Source: Paenibacillus sp. SY21-1 (GTDB taxonomy: Bacteria > Bacillota > Bacilli > Paenibacillales > Paenibacillaceae). From it: 64,000 nt of DNA. The notes below the pieces were generated by a model, which saw only the letters and a list, made by a program, of their open reading frames with translations, did no database searches and was not told where the DNA came from. A program made the position numbers and the translations under genes. Location: the NCBI RefSeq assembly GCF_005222705.1, contig NZ_STGF01000022.1:1-64000 (forward strand), read 5' to 3'. Each line of letters opens with the position of its first letter. The stretch's first letter is position 1. Shown in pieces: positions 17,095 to 25,953 of this stretch.

Positions 17095-17811
17095 ATGGGA
17101 CGCAAGTGGAATAATATTAAAGAGAAAAAGGCATCCAAGGATGCCAATACAAGCCGGATTTATGCCAAATTCGGAGTTGAAATCTATGTGGCCGCCAAGA
17201 AGGGCGAGCCTGATCCGGAATCCAATCGCGCCCTCAAGGTTGTTCTGGAACGCGCTAAAACGTATAACGTACCAAAAGCGATCATTGATCGCGCGTTGGA
17301 TAAAGCCAAGGGCAGCGCTGACGAGGTGTACGAGGAGCTTCGTTACGAGGGCTTTGGTCCAAACGGAGCAATGGTGATAGTTGACGCGTTGACCAACAAT
17401 GTGAATCGCACGGCTCCTGCCGTTCGTTCCGCTTTTAACAAAAATGGCGGCAATATGGGCGTAAGCGGCTCCGTTGCGTATATGTTCGATGCGACGGCCG
17501 TTATCGGCGTAGCCGGTAAAACGGTAGATGAGGTAATCGAGCTGCTGCTTGAAGCCGATGTAGATGCCAAGGACTTTATCGAAGAAGAGGATACAGTGCT
17601 TGTCTATGCAGAGCCCGATCAGTTCCACGCGGTGCAAGAAGCGTTCAGACAAGCCGGCATTACCGAATTTACCGTTGCCGAGTTGACGATGCTGGCACAA
17701 AACGATATTGCGCTTCCTCAGGATGCCCAAGCCCAATTCGAGAAGCTTATTGACGCGCTCGAAGACTTAGAGGATGTACAGCAGGTTTACCATAACGTAG
17801 AGCTTGAGTAG
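17095..17811 (+). CDS. yeeI: YebC/PmpR-family DNA-binding protein
   Basis: The 238-aa protein starts MGRKWNNIKEKKASKDANTS and has the full three-domain YebC layout, including EIYVAAKKGEPDPESN, the RYEGFGPNGAM motif and a C-terminal alpha/beta part. The N terminus and length match the Bacillus YeeI subgroup rather than YrbC. Family members bind DNA as regulators, and recent work links YebC proteins to translation of difficult peptide stretches. The ATG at 17095 was chosen because it gives this conserved N terminus. A TATAAT (17024-17029) lies upstream, without a clear -35. A strong terminator follows. Confidence 0.93.
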   Translation: MGRKWNNIKEKKASKDANTSRIYAKFGVEIYVAAKKGEPDPESNRALKVVLERAKTYNVPKAIIDRALDKAKGSADEVYEELRYEGFGPNGAMVIVDALTNNVNRTAPAVRSAFNKNGGNMGVSGSVAYMFDATAVIGVAGKTVDEVIELLLEADVDAKDFIEEEDTVLVYAEPDQFHAVQEAFRQAGITEFTVAELTMLAQNDIALPQDAQAQFEKLIDALEDLEDVQQVYHNVELE

Positions 17812-17827
17812 GACCAAGCTCGCCAGG

Positions 17828-17870
17828 AAGACTGCCCCTTGCAGCGATGCTGTGGGAAGGCAGTCTTTTT
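17828..17870 (+). terminator. Rho-independent terminator
   Basis: The outer stem AAGACTGCC / GGCAGTCTT is perfect, with further pairing inside the loop, and is followed by T-rich sequence. It lies 17 bases after yeeI. Confidence 0.85.
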
Positions 17871-17887
17871 ATTGTTGCCAGCTGCCA

Positions 17888-17949
17888 TTGACAATCCCTT
17901 AGGCGGGCAGTGTATAATATGCATAAGATATTATCATATAGATAATATC
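17888..17949 (+). promoter_or_regulatory. Promoter and perfect palindromic operator of the NrtR-like regulator
   Basis: TTGACA (17888-17893) and TATAAT (17913-17918) are spaced by 19 bases. Nine bases after the -10 is a perfect inverted repeat, GATATTATC-atata-GATAATATC (17927-17949), which covers the expected transcription start. It lies 28 bases before the regulator gene and is well placed for repression of the three downstream genes. Confidence 0.75.
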
Positions 17950-17977
17950 ATTAAAAGTTTAATAGGTGGTTATATAA

Positions 17978-18883
17978 ATGAACGGCTCCCATTCAAGTGA
18001 TCGTAACGGCATAACGGAAGATCAATTTTTGCAAAACTACGATGCCAGTCAATTCGAGCGTCCATCTGCAACCGTCGATACGTTAATCTTTACGGTGATG
18101 AGCAAAGAGCAAAGCAATTATAGGAAGTTGTCCGATAAAAAGCTCCAATTGCTGCTCATTAAGCGGGCAGAGCATCCTTTTCTGGGGCAATGGGCACTGC
18201 CAGGCGGATTCGTAACGATGAACGAAGCGCTCGACGATGCCGCGCATCGTGTGCTCAAGAAGGAAGCCGGCATCGAGGGCATCTATATGGAGCAATTGTA
18301 TACTTGGGGCGAGGTGGAGCGTGATCCCCGGACAAGGGTGATTAGCTGCTCGTACATGGCGCTTGCAGATCGAACGCAGTTCGCTGTTCAAGCAGGAGAA
18401 GACGAAGCTGAGGCGGGTTGGTTCGAGGTCGATTTCGAGACGCTCCGGACAGAACAGACCCGCGAAGAGGAGTGCCAGAAGACAACGCAATGGGTCAAGC
18501 TTACGTTAACGAGAGATGAGGCCGTGCTTCATGCGGTTATTAAAGTGACGCTGTCCGCAAACGGCCGACTGACCAGCATCGATCGTCAAATCGCGGAGGT
18601 GAGCGGCCTGGCTTTTGATCATGCAAAAATCATTGAATACGCCATTGAACGGCTGCGCGGCAAAATTGAATATACGAGCATCGCCTTTCAGCTAATGCCG
18701 CCCCTATTCACGTTATCCGAGCTGCAGCAGGTCTATGAAATTGTGCTCGGCAGAGAGCTGCTGCCCGCAGCATTCAGACGCAAAATGGCAGGCATGGTCA
18801 TTGAAACGGAAGAATACACAAAGGATGCCGGTCATCGGCCGTCGCGTTTGTTTCGCTTTAATACAGATTGGCTGGGCAAATAA
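17978..18883 (+). CDS. NrtR-like Nudix-domain transcriptional regulator
   Basis: The 301-aa protein has an N-terminal Nudix domain (residues about 30-180) and a C-terminal winged helix (about 210-295, with AFDHAKIIEYAIERLRGKIEY split across the junction and PPLFTLSELQQVYE). This is the NrtR layout, in which the Nudix part senses ADP-ribose or related NAD metabolites and the winged helix binds DNA. The Nudix box GGFVTMNEALDDAAHRVLKKEAGI (residues about 76-99, written here in parts: GGFVTMNEALDD, AAHRVLKKEAGI) lacks the first Glu of the REUXEE core (RVLKKE), so hydrolase activity is probably lost. It sits first before an ADP-ribosylglycohydrolase and a TerD-vWA gene, which supports an ADP-ribose signal. 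Confidence 0.88.
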   Translation: MNGSHSSDRNGITEDQFLQNYDASQFERPSATVDTLIFTVMSKEQSNYRKLSDKKLQLLLIKRAEHPFLGQWALPGGFVTMNEALDDAAHRVLKKEAGIEGIYMEQLYTWGEVERDPRTRVISCSYMALADRTQFAVQAGEDEAEAGWFEVDFETLRTEQTREEECQKTTQWVKLTLTRDEAVLHAVIKVTLSANGRLTSIDRQIAEVSGLAFDHAKIIEYAIERLRGKIEYTSIAFQLMPPLFTLSELQQVYEIVLGRELLPAAFRRKMAGMVIETEEYTKDAGHRPSRLFRFNTDWLGK

Positions 18884-18907
18884 GGCAAGTGAGAGAGGAT
18901 GTGCGTC

Positions 18908-19792
18908 ATGCTTTTGTCTAACCGGATTAAAGGCGGCTTCTATGGGGTTGCGGTAGGAGATGCGCTTGGCGGCACAACGGAGTTTATGACGAGACAGGAA
19001 GTGAAGCAAACTTACGGTTGGTTGTCGGAAATGGTTGGCGGCGGTGTCTGGAGGCTTGCTCCGGGAGAAGTGACGGACGATACGCAAATGACCCTCTGTG
19101 TCGCGGAAGGCATTTTAAGCCATCCCGGTTATCCTGAAGACCCGATTGGCAAGCAGTTTTTGCAATGGTTCGCCTCAAAGCCCAAGGATGTCGGAATGAT
19201 TATTAGAGCGGTGCTCGCCAGCTACAACGGAGATTGGTACGGCACTGCCAAGCTCGTTCACGAACAGATGGGACAAAGCGCAGGCAATGGCTCGCTGATG
19301 CGCTGCCTGCCCGTTGCGCTGGCCTATGCCAAGTCTGCAGAGATGGAGCGCGTGACGCGTCTGCAGTCCGAGATGACTCACTACGATGAGCTTTGCGCGG
19401 AAGCATGTCTCCTTTATAATCGAATGGCTAGACGCTTGCTGCATGAAGAGCCTTTGCTCGCGTCCATTCATGCGGAAACGTCAGGCACGATGTATGAGGG
19501 CGATTTGGGAGCGGAGCCGGACTGCCCGGCATCAGGCTTCGTCGTCCATACGTTCCGCTGGGTGTTGCATCTTCTGGCGACAAGCGGAACGTTCGAGGAG
19601 GTCGTCCAAAAAGCCGCCAATCTGGGCAATGATTCGGATACAATCGGGGCCATTGCCGGCGGGCTGGCTGGCGTGCATTATGGCTTTGAAGCCATACCCG
19701 TGCGTTATTCGAAAGCAATTCTCATAAAAGACGAGCTGGATCGTTTAAGCGAGCGGTTTATGGCGTTATATACAAGAGTAGAGGGCAAGTAA
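18908..19792 (+). CDS. ADP-ribosylglycohydrolase (DraG/ARH family)
   Basis: The 294-aa protein should remove ADP-ribose from a protein, nucleic acid or small molecule. The metal-binding motifs are complete: GDALGGTTEF near the N terminus, VTDDTQMTL, GNGSLMRCLPVAL in the middle and GNDSDTIGAIAGGLAG near the C terminus. I chose the ATG at 18908 because GAGAGAGGA lies eight bases before it; an in-frame ATG at 18899 is too close. It lies 24 bases after the NrtR-like gene and 25 bases before the TerD-vWA gene, so the three are very likely one transcript. Confidence 0.92.
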   Translation: MLLSNRIKGGFYGVAVGDALGGTTEFMTRQEVKQTYGWLSEMVGGGVWRLAPGEVTDDTQMTLCVAEGILSHPGYPEDPIGKQFLQWFASKPKDVGMIIRAVLASYNGDWYGTAKLVHEQMGQSAGNGSLMRCLPVALAYAKSAEMERVTRLQSEMTHYDELCAEACLLYNRMARRLLHEEPLLASIHAETSGTMYEGDLGAEPDCPASGFVVHTFRWVLHLLATSGTFEEVVQKAANLGNDSDTIGAIAGGLAGVHYGFEAIPVRYSKAILIKDELDRLSERFMALYTRVEGK

Positions 19793-19817
19793 GCTCGAAT
19801 CCGAAGGGGGAAGCTAG

Positions 19818-21122
19818 GTGAGCAAATCAATCATCCGTATGGTGACGGGCTCTAATGCGAGCTTAAACCAAGACGTTTCCGTTACAATACGCGTAAGCTG
19901 CAAGCAGTCGCCAGCCGAATTGGATTTAAGCTGTTTTATGGTGCAGGCGGACGGGAAAGTTCCGTCCGACGATTTTTTTGTATTTTATAATCAGCCGGCC
20001 GATCCTAAGCGCACGGTGCAGTTTACGCAAAACGATGCCTATAGCGGGCAATTTGAAATAAACGTACAAGCCTTGCAAGCAACCGATCTGCAAAAATGCG
20101 TATTTGGCGTAACGCTTGACGGGCCGGGAACGTTTGCCGATGTGAAGGGTTTAGTCATTTCGGCGAAAACAGCCGATACCGAGCTGATCTATGAGGTGAA
20201 CGAGGGCAGCGCTGAAACCTCGCTCGTGCTGGCAGAGCTATATCGCCATAGCTCGGGCTTCAAGCTGCGGGCTGTCGGGCGAGGGTTTCACGGCGGTTTA
20301 AAGCCGCTTGCCGAAGCCCACGGCGTTGTCGTGGCGGATGAGGAAGAGGAGAGGCGCCAGACTGAAGAGACCATAGCCCAGACGGCAAGCGCATCCTCGG
20401 TTAATCCAGCGCCTGTCCGGCCAGCCGCAAGCGTCCATTTGACGAAAATTGATTTGTTAAAAAAGCAGGTCGCAATCTCTTTGCGCAAAAAGAACATCGA
20501 ACAGGAAAAAGCCCGCGTAGCGGTAGTGTTCGATGCTTCAGGTTCTATGTACCAGCTGTATGTGAACGGAGTTGTACAACGCGCGTTTGAGCGTGTTCTG
20601 GCCGTAGCGGCCAGCATGGATGACGACGGGATGCTCGATGTATGGTTTTTCGGGAGCAAAAGCGCGCGCAAGCCTAGAGTCAACGAACGTGATTTTGAAA
20701 ACTACGTGCAGCGGACCTATCCTGTTCCACAGGCATTCGGAGGGCTCGGATCGGGCAACAACGAGCCGCTGGTCATGAAGGATATTATTCAGAAGTATAC
20801 AAAGGAGGAGCCGTCCGGCATACCGACCTATATTGTCTTTTTTAGTGACGGCGGCATTTACGAAACGAATAAGATTTCCAAGCTGCTCGTCAGCAGCTCC
20901 AAGCACAATCTGTTCTGGCAGTTTGTCGGGCTTGGCCATGCAGACTTTGGCGTGCTGCGCCATTTGGATGATTTGCGCGGACGGTTTCTCGACAATGCGG
21001 ATTTTTTCGCGTTGGATGATTTAGACCGTGTGAGCGATGAGGAATTGTACGACCGCTTATTCAACGAATATCCGGAGTGGCTGCGCCAGGCCAAGGCGAA
21101 AGGTATCGTACGCGCAACGTAA
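19818..21122 (+). CDS. TerD domain - von Willebrand factor A protein (TerF-like)
   Basis: The 434-aa protein joins a TerD-type calcium-binding domain (residues about 1-180; DLSCFMVQADGKVPSDDFFVFYN, in pieces LDLSCFMVQADGKV and SDDFFVFYNQ, then ELYRHSSGFKLRAVGRGFHGGL) to a vWA domain (about 230-425). The MIDAS motif DASGS (from residue 239) and FFSDGG are present, so divalent metal binding is expected. A Glu- and Ala-rich linker separates the domains. It starts at GTG 19818 after AAGGGGGAAGC. TerD-vWA fusions belong to Ter-type stress systems that react to envelope, redox or phage stress. Co-transcription with an ADP-ribosylglycohydrolase and an NrtR-like regulator is the notable feature. Confidence 0.9.
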   Translation: MSKSIIRMVTGSNASLNQDVSVTIRVSCKQSPAELDLSCFMVQADGKVPSDDFFVFYNQPADPKRTVQFTQNDAYSGQFEINVQALQATDLQKCVFGVTLDGPGTFADVKGLVISAKTADTELIYEVNEGSAETSLVLAELYRHSSGFKLRAVGRGFHGGLKPLAEAHGVVVADEEEERRQTEETIAQTASASSVNPAPVRPAASVHLTKIDLLKKQVAISLRKKNIEQEKARVAVVFDASGSMYQLYVNGVVQRAFERVLAVAASMDDDGMLDVWFFGSKSARKPRVNERDFENYVQRTYPVPQAFGGLGSGNNEPLVMKDIIQKYTKEEPSGIPTYIVFFSDGGIYETNKISKLLVSSSKHNLFWQFVGLGHADFGVLRHLDDLRGRFLDNADFFALDDLDRVSDEELYDRLFNEYPEWLRQAKAKGIVRAT

Positions 21123-21285
21123 GGCAATGGAGCAAGTCCGCCGATCCAAGCTCATCCATACGTAAACGCAAGTAAAAAGCTTGGCGGGAACCATCTCCAG
21201 CAGGGCGGCTTGCACCGGGGCGGTCGGGTTCAACGACTGTGTTTGTCTAATGCCATTTATTATAACCGCCGGGCCTATTCGCCGG

Positions 21286-22155
21286 TTACGACCAATGGGC
21301 GGGTCTGGTCAGCTGAGACGGCAGCTTTGTTGCGAGATCGCCTTTGGCGGCATTAAGCTGAGCCTGCGTCAGAAACAGACTGCGGCTAAGATCCGCGCCG
21401 CTTAGCTCGGTATCGCGAAGGTCGGCTCCGATCAGGTCTGCCCAGCGCAGGTCGGAGCCCTTTAAATTAGCCGCAATTAAGTAGGCGCCGCGTAAATTGG
21501 CGCCTCTCAAATCTGCTCCCTGCAGCTTGGCGCCGACAAGATCGGCGCCGCGTCCGATTTTTTTCTTGCCGGGCGGCTTTTTTCTCGGAAGCTTCTGCGC
21601 TTTGCCGCGGATCAGCTCGCTTACTTGGAGCAGCAGCGCATTCACTTTCATCCGCTGCTCGGTCTCATTCAGCTCAAGGAGCTGTTCGTAGGGGAGATTA
21701 GACAAGCTCTCGATTTCTTTGCGTACGGCCATCAATTCCGCTCTGAATGCGTCAGCTTCGATATAAGTAAGCGATTCTGTCAAATACCACAGCAGCTCAT
21801 GCAGATGCCACATGACCGGGAACGCTTGATACATGGCGCTGGCTGAGGACTTATTGTCCCGCCAATTTTGTCCGCCAAACGTATGCTGCGACAGTTTCTG
21901 ACCGGCGCCGAAGCAGTCATATACCGTGCAGCCCCGAAACCCAATCGTTCTAAGCTTGGTGTGTACCCCGCAACGAAAATCGGATTGTAAATGAGAGCAG
22001 GGCTCTCCCGCCGCCTTGTCAGCTGCAAAATCGACGGAAGCGCTAAAAGGCAGTGCCGCACAGCATAAACCGAAGCAGCGCTCACAATCCGCTTGCAGGG
22101 AAATGCGGCTTTCTTCAGGGAAGAGCGTTGTTGCGAAATTATGTTCTTGCATCAT
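21286..22155 (-). CDS. Cys-rich domain fused to pentapeptide repeats
   Basis: The 289-aa protein has two parts. Residues about 20-90 hold a Cys cluster (CERCFGLCCAALPFS, then PCSHL, DFRCGVH and GCTVYDCFGAG), the spacing of a metal- or Fe-S-binding domain. Residues about 205-270 contain pentapeptide repeats of the A(D/N)LXX type (ADLVGAKLQGADLRGANLRG), which form a right-handed quadrilateral helix. A helical middle and a Lys-rich segment (PRKKPPGKKK) connect them. Pentapeptide proteins include DNA mimics protecting gyrase, but most are of unknown role. The start at the first of two consecutive ATGs follows TTGGAG; the frame is open further upstream without a ribosome-binding site. Confidence 0.82.
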   Translation of the reverse strand: MMQEHNFATTLFPEESRISLQADCERCFGLCCAALPFSASVDFAADKAAGEPCSHLQSDFRCGVHTKLRTIGFRGCTVYDCFGAGQKLSQHTFGGQNWRDNKSSASAMYQAFPVMWHLHELLWYLTESLTYIEADAFRAELMAVRKEIESLSNLPYEQLLELNETEQRMKVNALLLQVSELIRGKAQKLPRKKPPGKKKIGRGADLVGAKLQGADLRGANLRGAYLIAANLKGSDLRWADLIGADLRDTELSGADLSRSLFLTQAQLNAAKGDLATKLPSQLTRPAHWS

Positions 22156-22408
22156 GTCATACTCCAATCTGTATAGTGGCGGCAAGTTCCGCAGATGGCT
22201 GCCGCATATTGTACACAGAATCTTATCATAAAAGCAGGCTTCAGGAAATCCATTCTATTGCATGATTTTGTTATTATGAAAGTAGTCGTAAAATGTTTAG
22301 AGACTGTTTACAATGGCTGTAATAGGGGTATTAAATGGATGGTCGGTTGGAAGTGTAATCTGACGCTGCCCTAAAGCCGATTCGATTTCACCGTGGGAGG
22401 CAAGCTGG

Positions 22409-23335
22409 ATGCTGGGAACCGTTGTTCAACAACGAATGAGTACGCAGGTGCTGGAAGCGCATGCTGTACTGGCTGCGATGGAAAAGTCGCTTGCAATGAT
22501 TCAATTTAATAGGCAAGGCATCGTTATATGGGCCAATGAGCTGTTTGCGCAAGCTATGGGTTATCGAGCAGAAGAAATGATAGGCAAGGCCCATCGGCAA
22601 TTTTGTTTTCCAGAATTTGTGGAAAGCCGGGAGTATGAGCGGTTTTGGACCAATTTGCGCAACGGTATTCCCTTTCAGGAAAAAATCGTCAGAATGGCAA
22701 GCGACGGCAGCAGCATTTGGCTGGAGGCAACCTACATGCCTGTGTATAACGAAGACGGTGAGGCGATAGCTGTCCTAAAGGTGGCGACGAATATAACGAC
22801 GCGGGAGCAGGCAGCCGCCCGGCTTACAAGCGAGCTCAAGCAAATGGCGGCGGAGTTGCTTCATCGCACGCAAGACGGTATTACGAGGAGCCGGCAGCTG
22901 TCGGCTTCCATGGAACTGATCGTTCAAGATAATGAGACCAGCGCAGGCTTTCTTCTTGATTTGGAAAAACAAGCGTCTGCTATTCGAGGCATTGTTCAGT
23001 TAATTCGCGATTTTGCTTCGCAGACCAGCTTGCTTGCGCTGAATGCGGCCATTGAGGCGGCCCATGCCAAAGAATACGGCCGCGGCTTCAATGTTGTCGC
23101 CGTTGAGGTTCGCCGGTTGGCAGATCAGGTTCAATCCGCAGCCAAAAATATTCAAGTAGTTGCTGAAGGAATGGCCAGACAAGTCAGCAAGGTAAGCGAA
23201 AGCTCTCAGTTGACGCGCGAGCAGCTGGTTTCCAGCCAACAGCAGATCAGACAAGCGGCAGAGGAGTTTGCCGAAATCGGCAGCGCGGCTGTCAAGCTTG
23301 ACGGCCAGGCCAAAACGTTAAACGTGATGCTATAG
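22409..23335 (+). CDS. Soluble PAS-containing methyl-accepting chemotaxis-type transducer
   Basis: The 308-aa protein has a PAS domain (residues about 25-135; IVIWANELFAQAMGYRAEEMIG, in pieces VIWANELFAQAMGY and EMIGKAHRQF, and a PAC part ending VATNITTREQ) followed by a coiled-coil MCP signalling hairpin (about 140-305). The hairpin tip is ASQTSLLALNAAIEAAHAKEY and GRGFNVVAVEVRRLADQ. There is no membrane segment, so it is cytoplasmic and likely senses an internal ligand, redox state or oxygen through PAS, passing the signal to CheA. The MCP part is short, with few helical repeats on either side of the tip. It converges with the oxidoreductase gene. Confidence 0.9.
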   Translation: MLGTVVQQRMSTQVLEAHAVLAAMEKSLAMIQFNRQGIVIWANELFAQAMGYRAEEMIGKAHRQFCFPEFVESREYERFWTNLRNGIPFQEKIVRMASDGSSIWLEATYMPVYNEDGEAIAVLKVATNITTREQAAARLTSELKQMAAELLHRTQDGITRSRQLSASMELIVQDNETSAGFLLDLEKQASAIRGIVQLIRDFASQTSLLALNAAIEAAHAKEYGRGFNVVAVEVRRLADQVQSAAKNIQVVAEGMARQVSKVSESSQLTREQLVSSQQQIRQAAEEFAEIGSAAVKLDGQAKTLNVML

Positions 23336-23394
23336 TCCGATGGCCATTTTGTTTTTCAAGACCGTGCTTCCTTTAAATATCACCGATTGCAAAC

Positions 23395-23441
23395 GAAGGA
23401 CCTCTACATCCGCTTCAAGCAGGCGGGTATGGAGGTCCTTC
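23395..23441. terminator. Hairpin between convergent genes
   Basis: A 10-bp perfect repeat (GAAGGACCTC / GAGGTCCTTC) with a 27-base loop lies between the transducer gene and the oxidoreductase gene. There is no good T-run on either side, so terminator function is likely from position but not from sequence. Confidence 0.45.
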
Positions 23442-23517
23442 TTCAGAATGACATTCATGCTGGAACAAGCTTATCCATTGCGATGTGACTTGATGGCTGT
23501 CCTTTGATTTCACGTCC

Positions 23518-25827
23518 CTATGGGGAGTAACAGCGGACTTCAATTACGGATGCCGAAGGGCTGCCGTTTGTAGCAAGCACCACTACGCGGATAGCGCTCG
23601 TTACGACGGGCTCCTCAAGGGTTAAACGAACGCGCTGCTGGAAATTGCCGGATATGCCGGCAATCGTTCGCCAGCTTTCTCCCTGACGAGCTTCGATTCT
23701 AACATCCTTCGGACATTGCGGGTCCCGATAAAAGGGGGGATATTGATGGTATTCGCGCATCAGATGCCCGGGAAACGTCAGCTGCAGCTCGCCTATATCA
23801 AGCGGTTTCTCCCAGTCGAGCTGAACCCACTGCGGCAATGGCTCTGCCGGATCGGACACCCATACATTCGTCGAACGATGCGGCCTCGTAACGCCGCTTA
23901 TAATCTGCTTGGCCGCAAAACAGCTTTGGGGCGGCGAAATCCGGTAGCTTTGCGTCCCGCCGTCCGTGTGATAGCGACGCATTTTGCCGCTTCCCATATC
24001 GAAGGCGGAAATATGGCCGGGAATTGTCGTGCCCGCGGAATGCCATTGCACTTGTTCATTTTGCGAAAGGTCCAATCTAATATAGCCATCGCTTCGCGGC
24101 AATACCAGTCGCAGTGGCCAGTCGATCCACCCTTTGCTGGTTCCGGCAGGCACAATCAGCTCGGTCCGCGCATAAATCTCCCCGGCGTTCGAGCGGTAGT
24201 CCCAAATGTGGTCGACGGGCACGATGCTCGCCCAGATCGTCTGATCAACGCTGGAGTCGTTGCTTAGACATACGGAAATGCTGTCCATGCGGCTGGATGA
24301 AATCGCGATCCATTGACCGCGCGGTTGATAAAGAGGCTCGCGAAGTCCATACCGATACTGCTGAGCAGCCTCGCTTCTGAAGCCGAATGTAAAGTCCTTG
24401 CTATCTGGACCAACCCCGTGGATGAGCGCCGTGCTGCTCGCCGTCACCTTTGCGCTTCGCGCATGGTCTTTTTCATCCTCGTTCAGGCAGCTTGGCAGAA
24501 AACAGCCGTCTTTAAGCAGCAATTGCTGAATAGGACGAACTGCGGAAGGCAACAGCTCAGCCAGCGTCAGCTTCCGGGAGAGGGCATATGCCGCAGCCGT
24601 TCCGGCCCCTTGTCCGAGCAGCGCGGTTGTACCCATGACGCGAACCGTTCCAAGCGCGGCATGCGTAACGCTAACATTTCGGCCGGCCATCATCAGGTTG
24701 CCGATCTGTTTCGCCAGCATGATTCGCAGGGGAATGCCGTAGGGTCCGCAATAGCTTTTTTGCGCGTAATCGCTTGTCAATTGGTAGCCTTCGGCGCTTG
24801 ATGGCTCCGCAGTAGGGGCAAGCAGGCCTCCAGGTGTATGCAGATCGACAAACCACCCGCCAAACGCGATTTCATCCTCAAAAACGGTTTTATTCTGCAC
24901 GTCATGCTCGGTCATCAAATAGTGGCCCATAATTCTACGGCTTTCGCGTTTGCCTGGAACCTGCCCGATCCAGTCGAGCGCCAAATTTGCCGTTTGCCGG
25001 CTTAGCTCCGGATCACGATTTTTCATCCAATCCCAAATGCCTAGCGTATGCCTGGTCAGCTCGTGGCGTATCGTCTCGTTATCGTGGATCGTATGCCACG
25101 GCACTCCGATTTCAATCCACCAGTAGCCTGCTTCCGTATCGTAGAACATCCGGCCTTGCTTCGCAAAATAATCCGGGTCGTCATGCCGCACCGCCCAATC
25201 CGGCGCTTGAAACGGAACCGGGCGGCCCATATCCTTGGCGCGAAAATGAATCGAGCTGCCCATCGTATCCGCGCTGGCGTTAAGGGGAGCGTGCGGCTCA
25301 TTAAACTCTCCGCGTCCCTCCGAGCCCCAGCGCCAGTCGCAGCCGGCGAGCTCTGCCACAATACCGTCCCCTGTGCAGTCTATAAAAATGTTTCCCTCCA
25401 GCAGGAGCTCGGTTTCCGCATTGGCGATCACGGCCTTCACCGCTTGTATCCGGCCATCCGTAAGCTGCACAGCCGTAACCGTGGTGTTTAGATAAAAGGT
25501 CAAATTCGGCGTACGCACGGCCATATCGTAAAGAACCATGTCCCATACGCTGTTGGTCCAGCCATTCTCGCGAATTTTCTCGTGATTGACTGCGCGCTCC
25601 GCAATCAGCAGCTCGGAAATAATGCCGGTTTCCCGTCCATACGCATGAAAGGCGGCGGCTCCGTGCGGCGTGACTCTGATCTCGGAGGAGCTGTTCCCTC
25701 CAAACACGGGACGATCCTGAATCAGACACGTCCGCGCGCCGTGCCTGGCTGCGCTCACGGCAGCGCAGAAGCCCGCCAATCCGCCGCCGCATACAACAAC
25801 GTCAAACGTTTGCTTCTTTGTCAGCAT
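23518..25827 (-). CDS. FAD-dependent oxidoreductase with C-terminal beta-rich domain
   Basis: The 769-aa protein begins with an FAD-binding Rossmann motif (VVVCGGGLAGFCAAVSAAR) followed by PVFGGNSSSEIRV, typical of the FAD_oxidored family found in polysaccharide-use loci. FIDCTGDGIVAELAGC and MMAGRNVSVTHAALGTVRVMGT complete the flavin-binding core (to about residue 470). The last 300 residues are beta-rich and look like one or two carbohydrate-binding or discoidin-type domains (DIGELQLTFPGHLMREYH, VTSAIRVVVLATNGSPSAS). There is no signal peptide, so it should be cytoplasmic. It is divergent from a YesM/YesN sensor pair and a sugar ABC operon and probably oxidises a sugar derivative from the same substrate, which is inference. 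Confidence 0.88.
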   Translation of the reverse strand: MLTKKQTFDVVVCGGGLAGFCAAVSAARHGARTCLIQDRPVFGGNSSSEIRVTPHGAAAFHAYGRETGIISELLIAERAVNHEKIRENGWTNSVWDMVLYDMAVRTPNLTFYLNTTVTAVQLTDGRIQAVKAVIANAETELLLEGNIFIDCTGDGIVAELAGCDWRWGSEGRGEFNEPHAPLNASADTMGSSIHFRAKDMGRPVPFQAPDWAVRHDDPDYFAKQGRMFYDTEAGYWWIEIGVPWHTIHDNETIRHELTRHTLGIWDWMKNRDPELSRQTANLALDWIGQVPGKRESRRIMGHYLMTEHDVQNKTVFEDEIAFGGWFVDLHTPGGLLAPTAEPSSAEGYQLTSDYAQKSYCGPYGIPLRIMLAKQIGNLMMAGRNVSVTHAALGTVRVMGTTALLGQGAGTAAAYALSRKLTLAELLPSAVRPIQQLLLKDGCFLPSCLNEDEKDHARSAKVTASSTALIHGVGPDSKDFTFGFRSEAAQQYRYGLREPLYQPRGQWIAISSSRMDSISVCLSNDSSVDQTIWASIVPVDHIWDYRSNAGEIYARTELIVPAGTSKGWIDWPLRLVLPRSDGYIRLDLSQNEQVQWHSAGTTIPGHISAFDMGSGKMRRYHTDGGTQSYRISPPQSCFAAKQIISGVTRPHRSTNVWVSDPAEPLPQWVQLDWEKPLDIGELQLTFPGHLMREYHQYPPFYRDPQCPKDVRIEARQGESWRTIAGISGNFQQRVRLTLEEPVVTSAIRVVVLATNGSPSASVIEVRCYSP

Positions 25828-25925
25828 GCTCAGCCTCCTAATTCCACCCAGGTTTCACATCCAGCTTTGAAATTTTGCTCTTATCATAATGGATTATATA
25901 ACGAAAATAAAGGGATTTTATGTTC

Positions 25926-25953
25926 TTGATAGAGAATAGTAAAAATGTATAAT
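25926..25953 (+). promoter_or_regulatory. Sigma-A-type promoter of the sensor kinase operon
   Basis: TTGATA (25926-25931) and TATAAT (25948-25953) are spaced by 16 bases, about 100 bases before the kinase start. The surrounding intergenic DNA is AT-rich and is shared with the divergent oxidoreductase gene, whose own promoter I could not place. Confidence 0.55.

Noticed and set aside
17978..18883. Active Nudix hydrolase
   Set aside because: The core REUXEE is RVLKKE with the first Glu missing, and a winged helix follows, so a sensor-regulator role is more likely.
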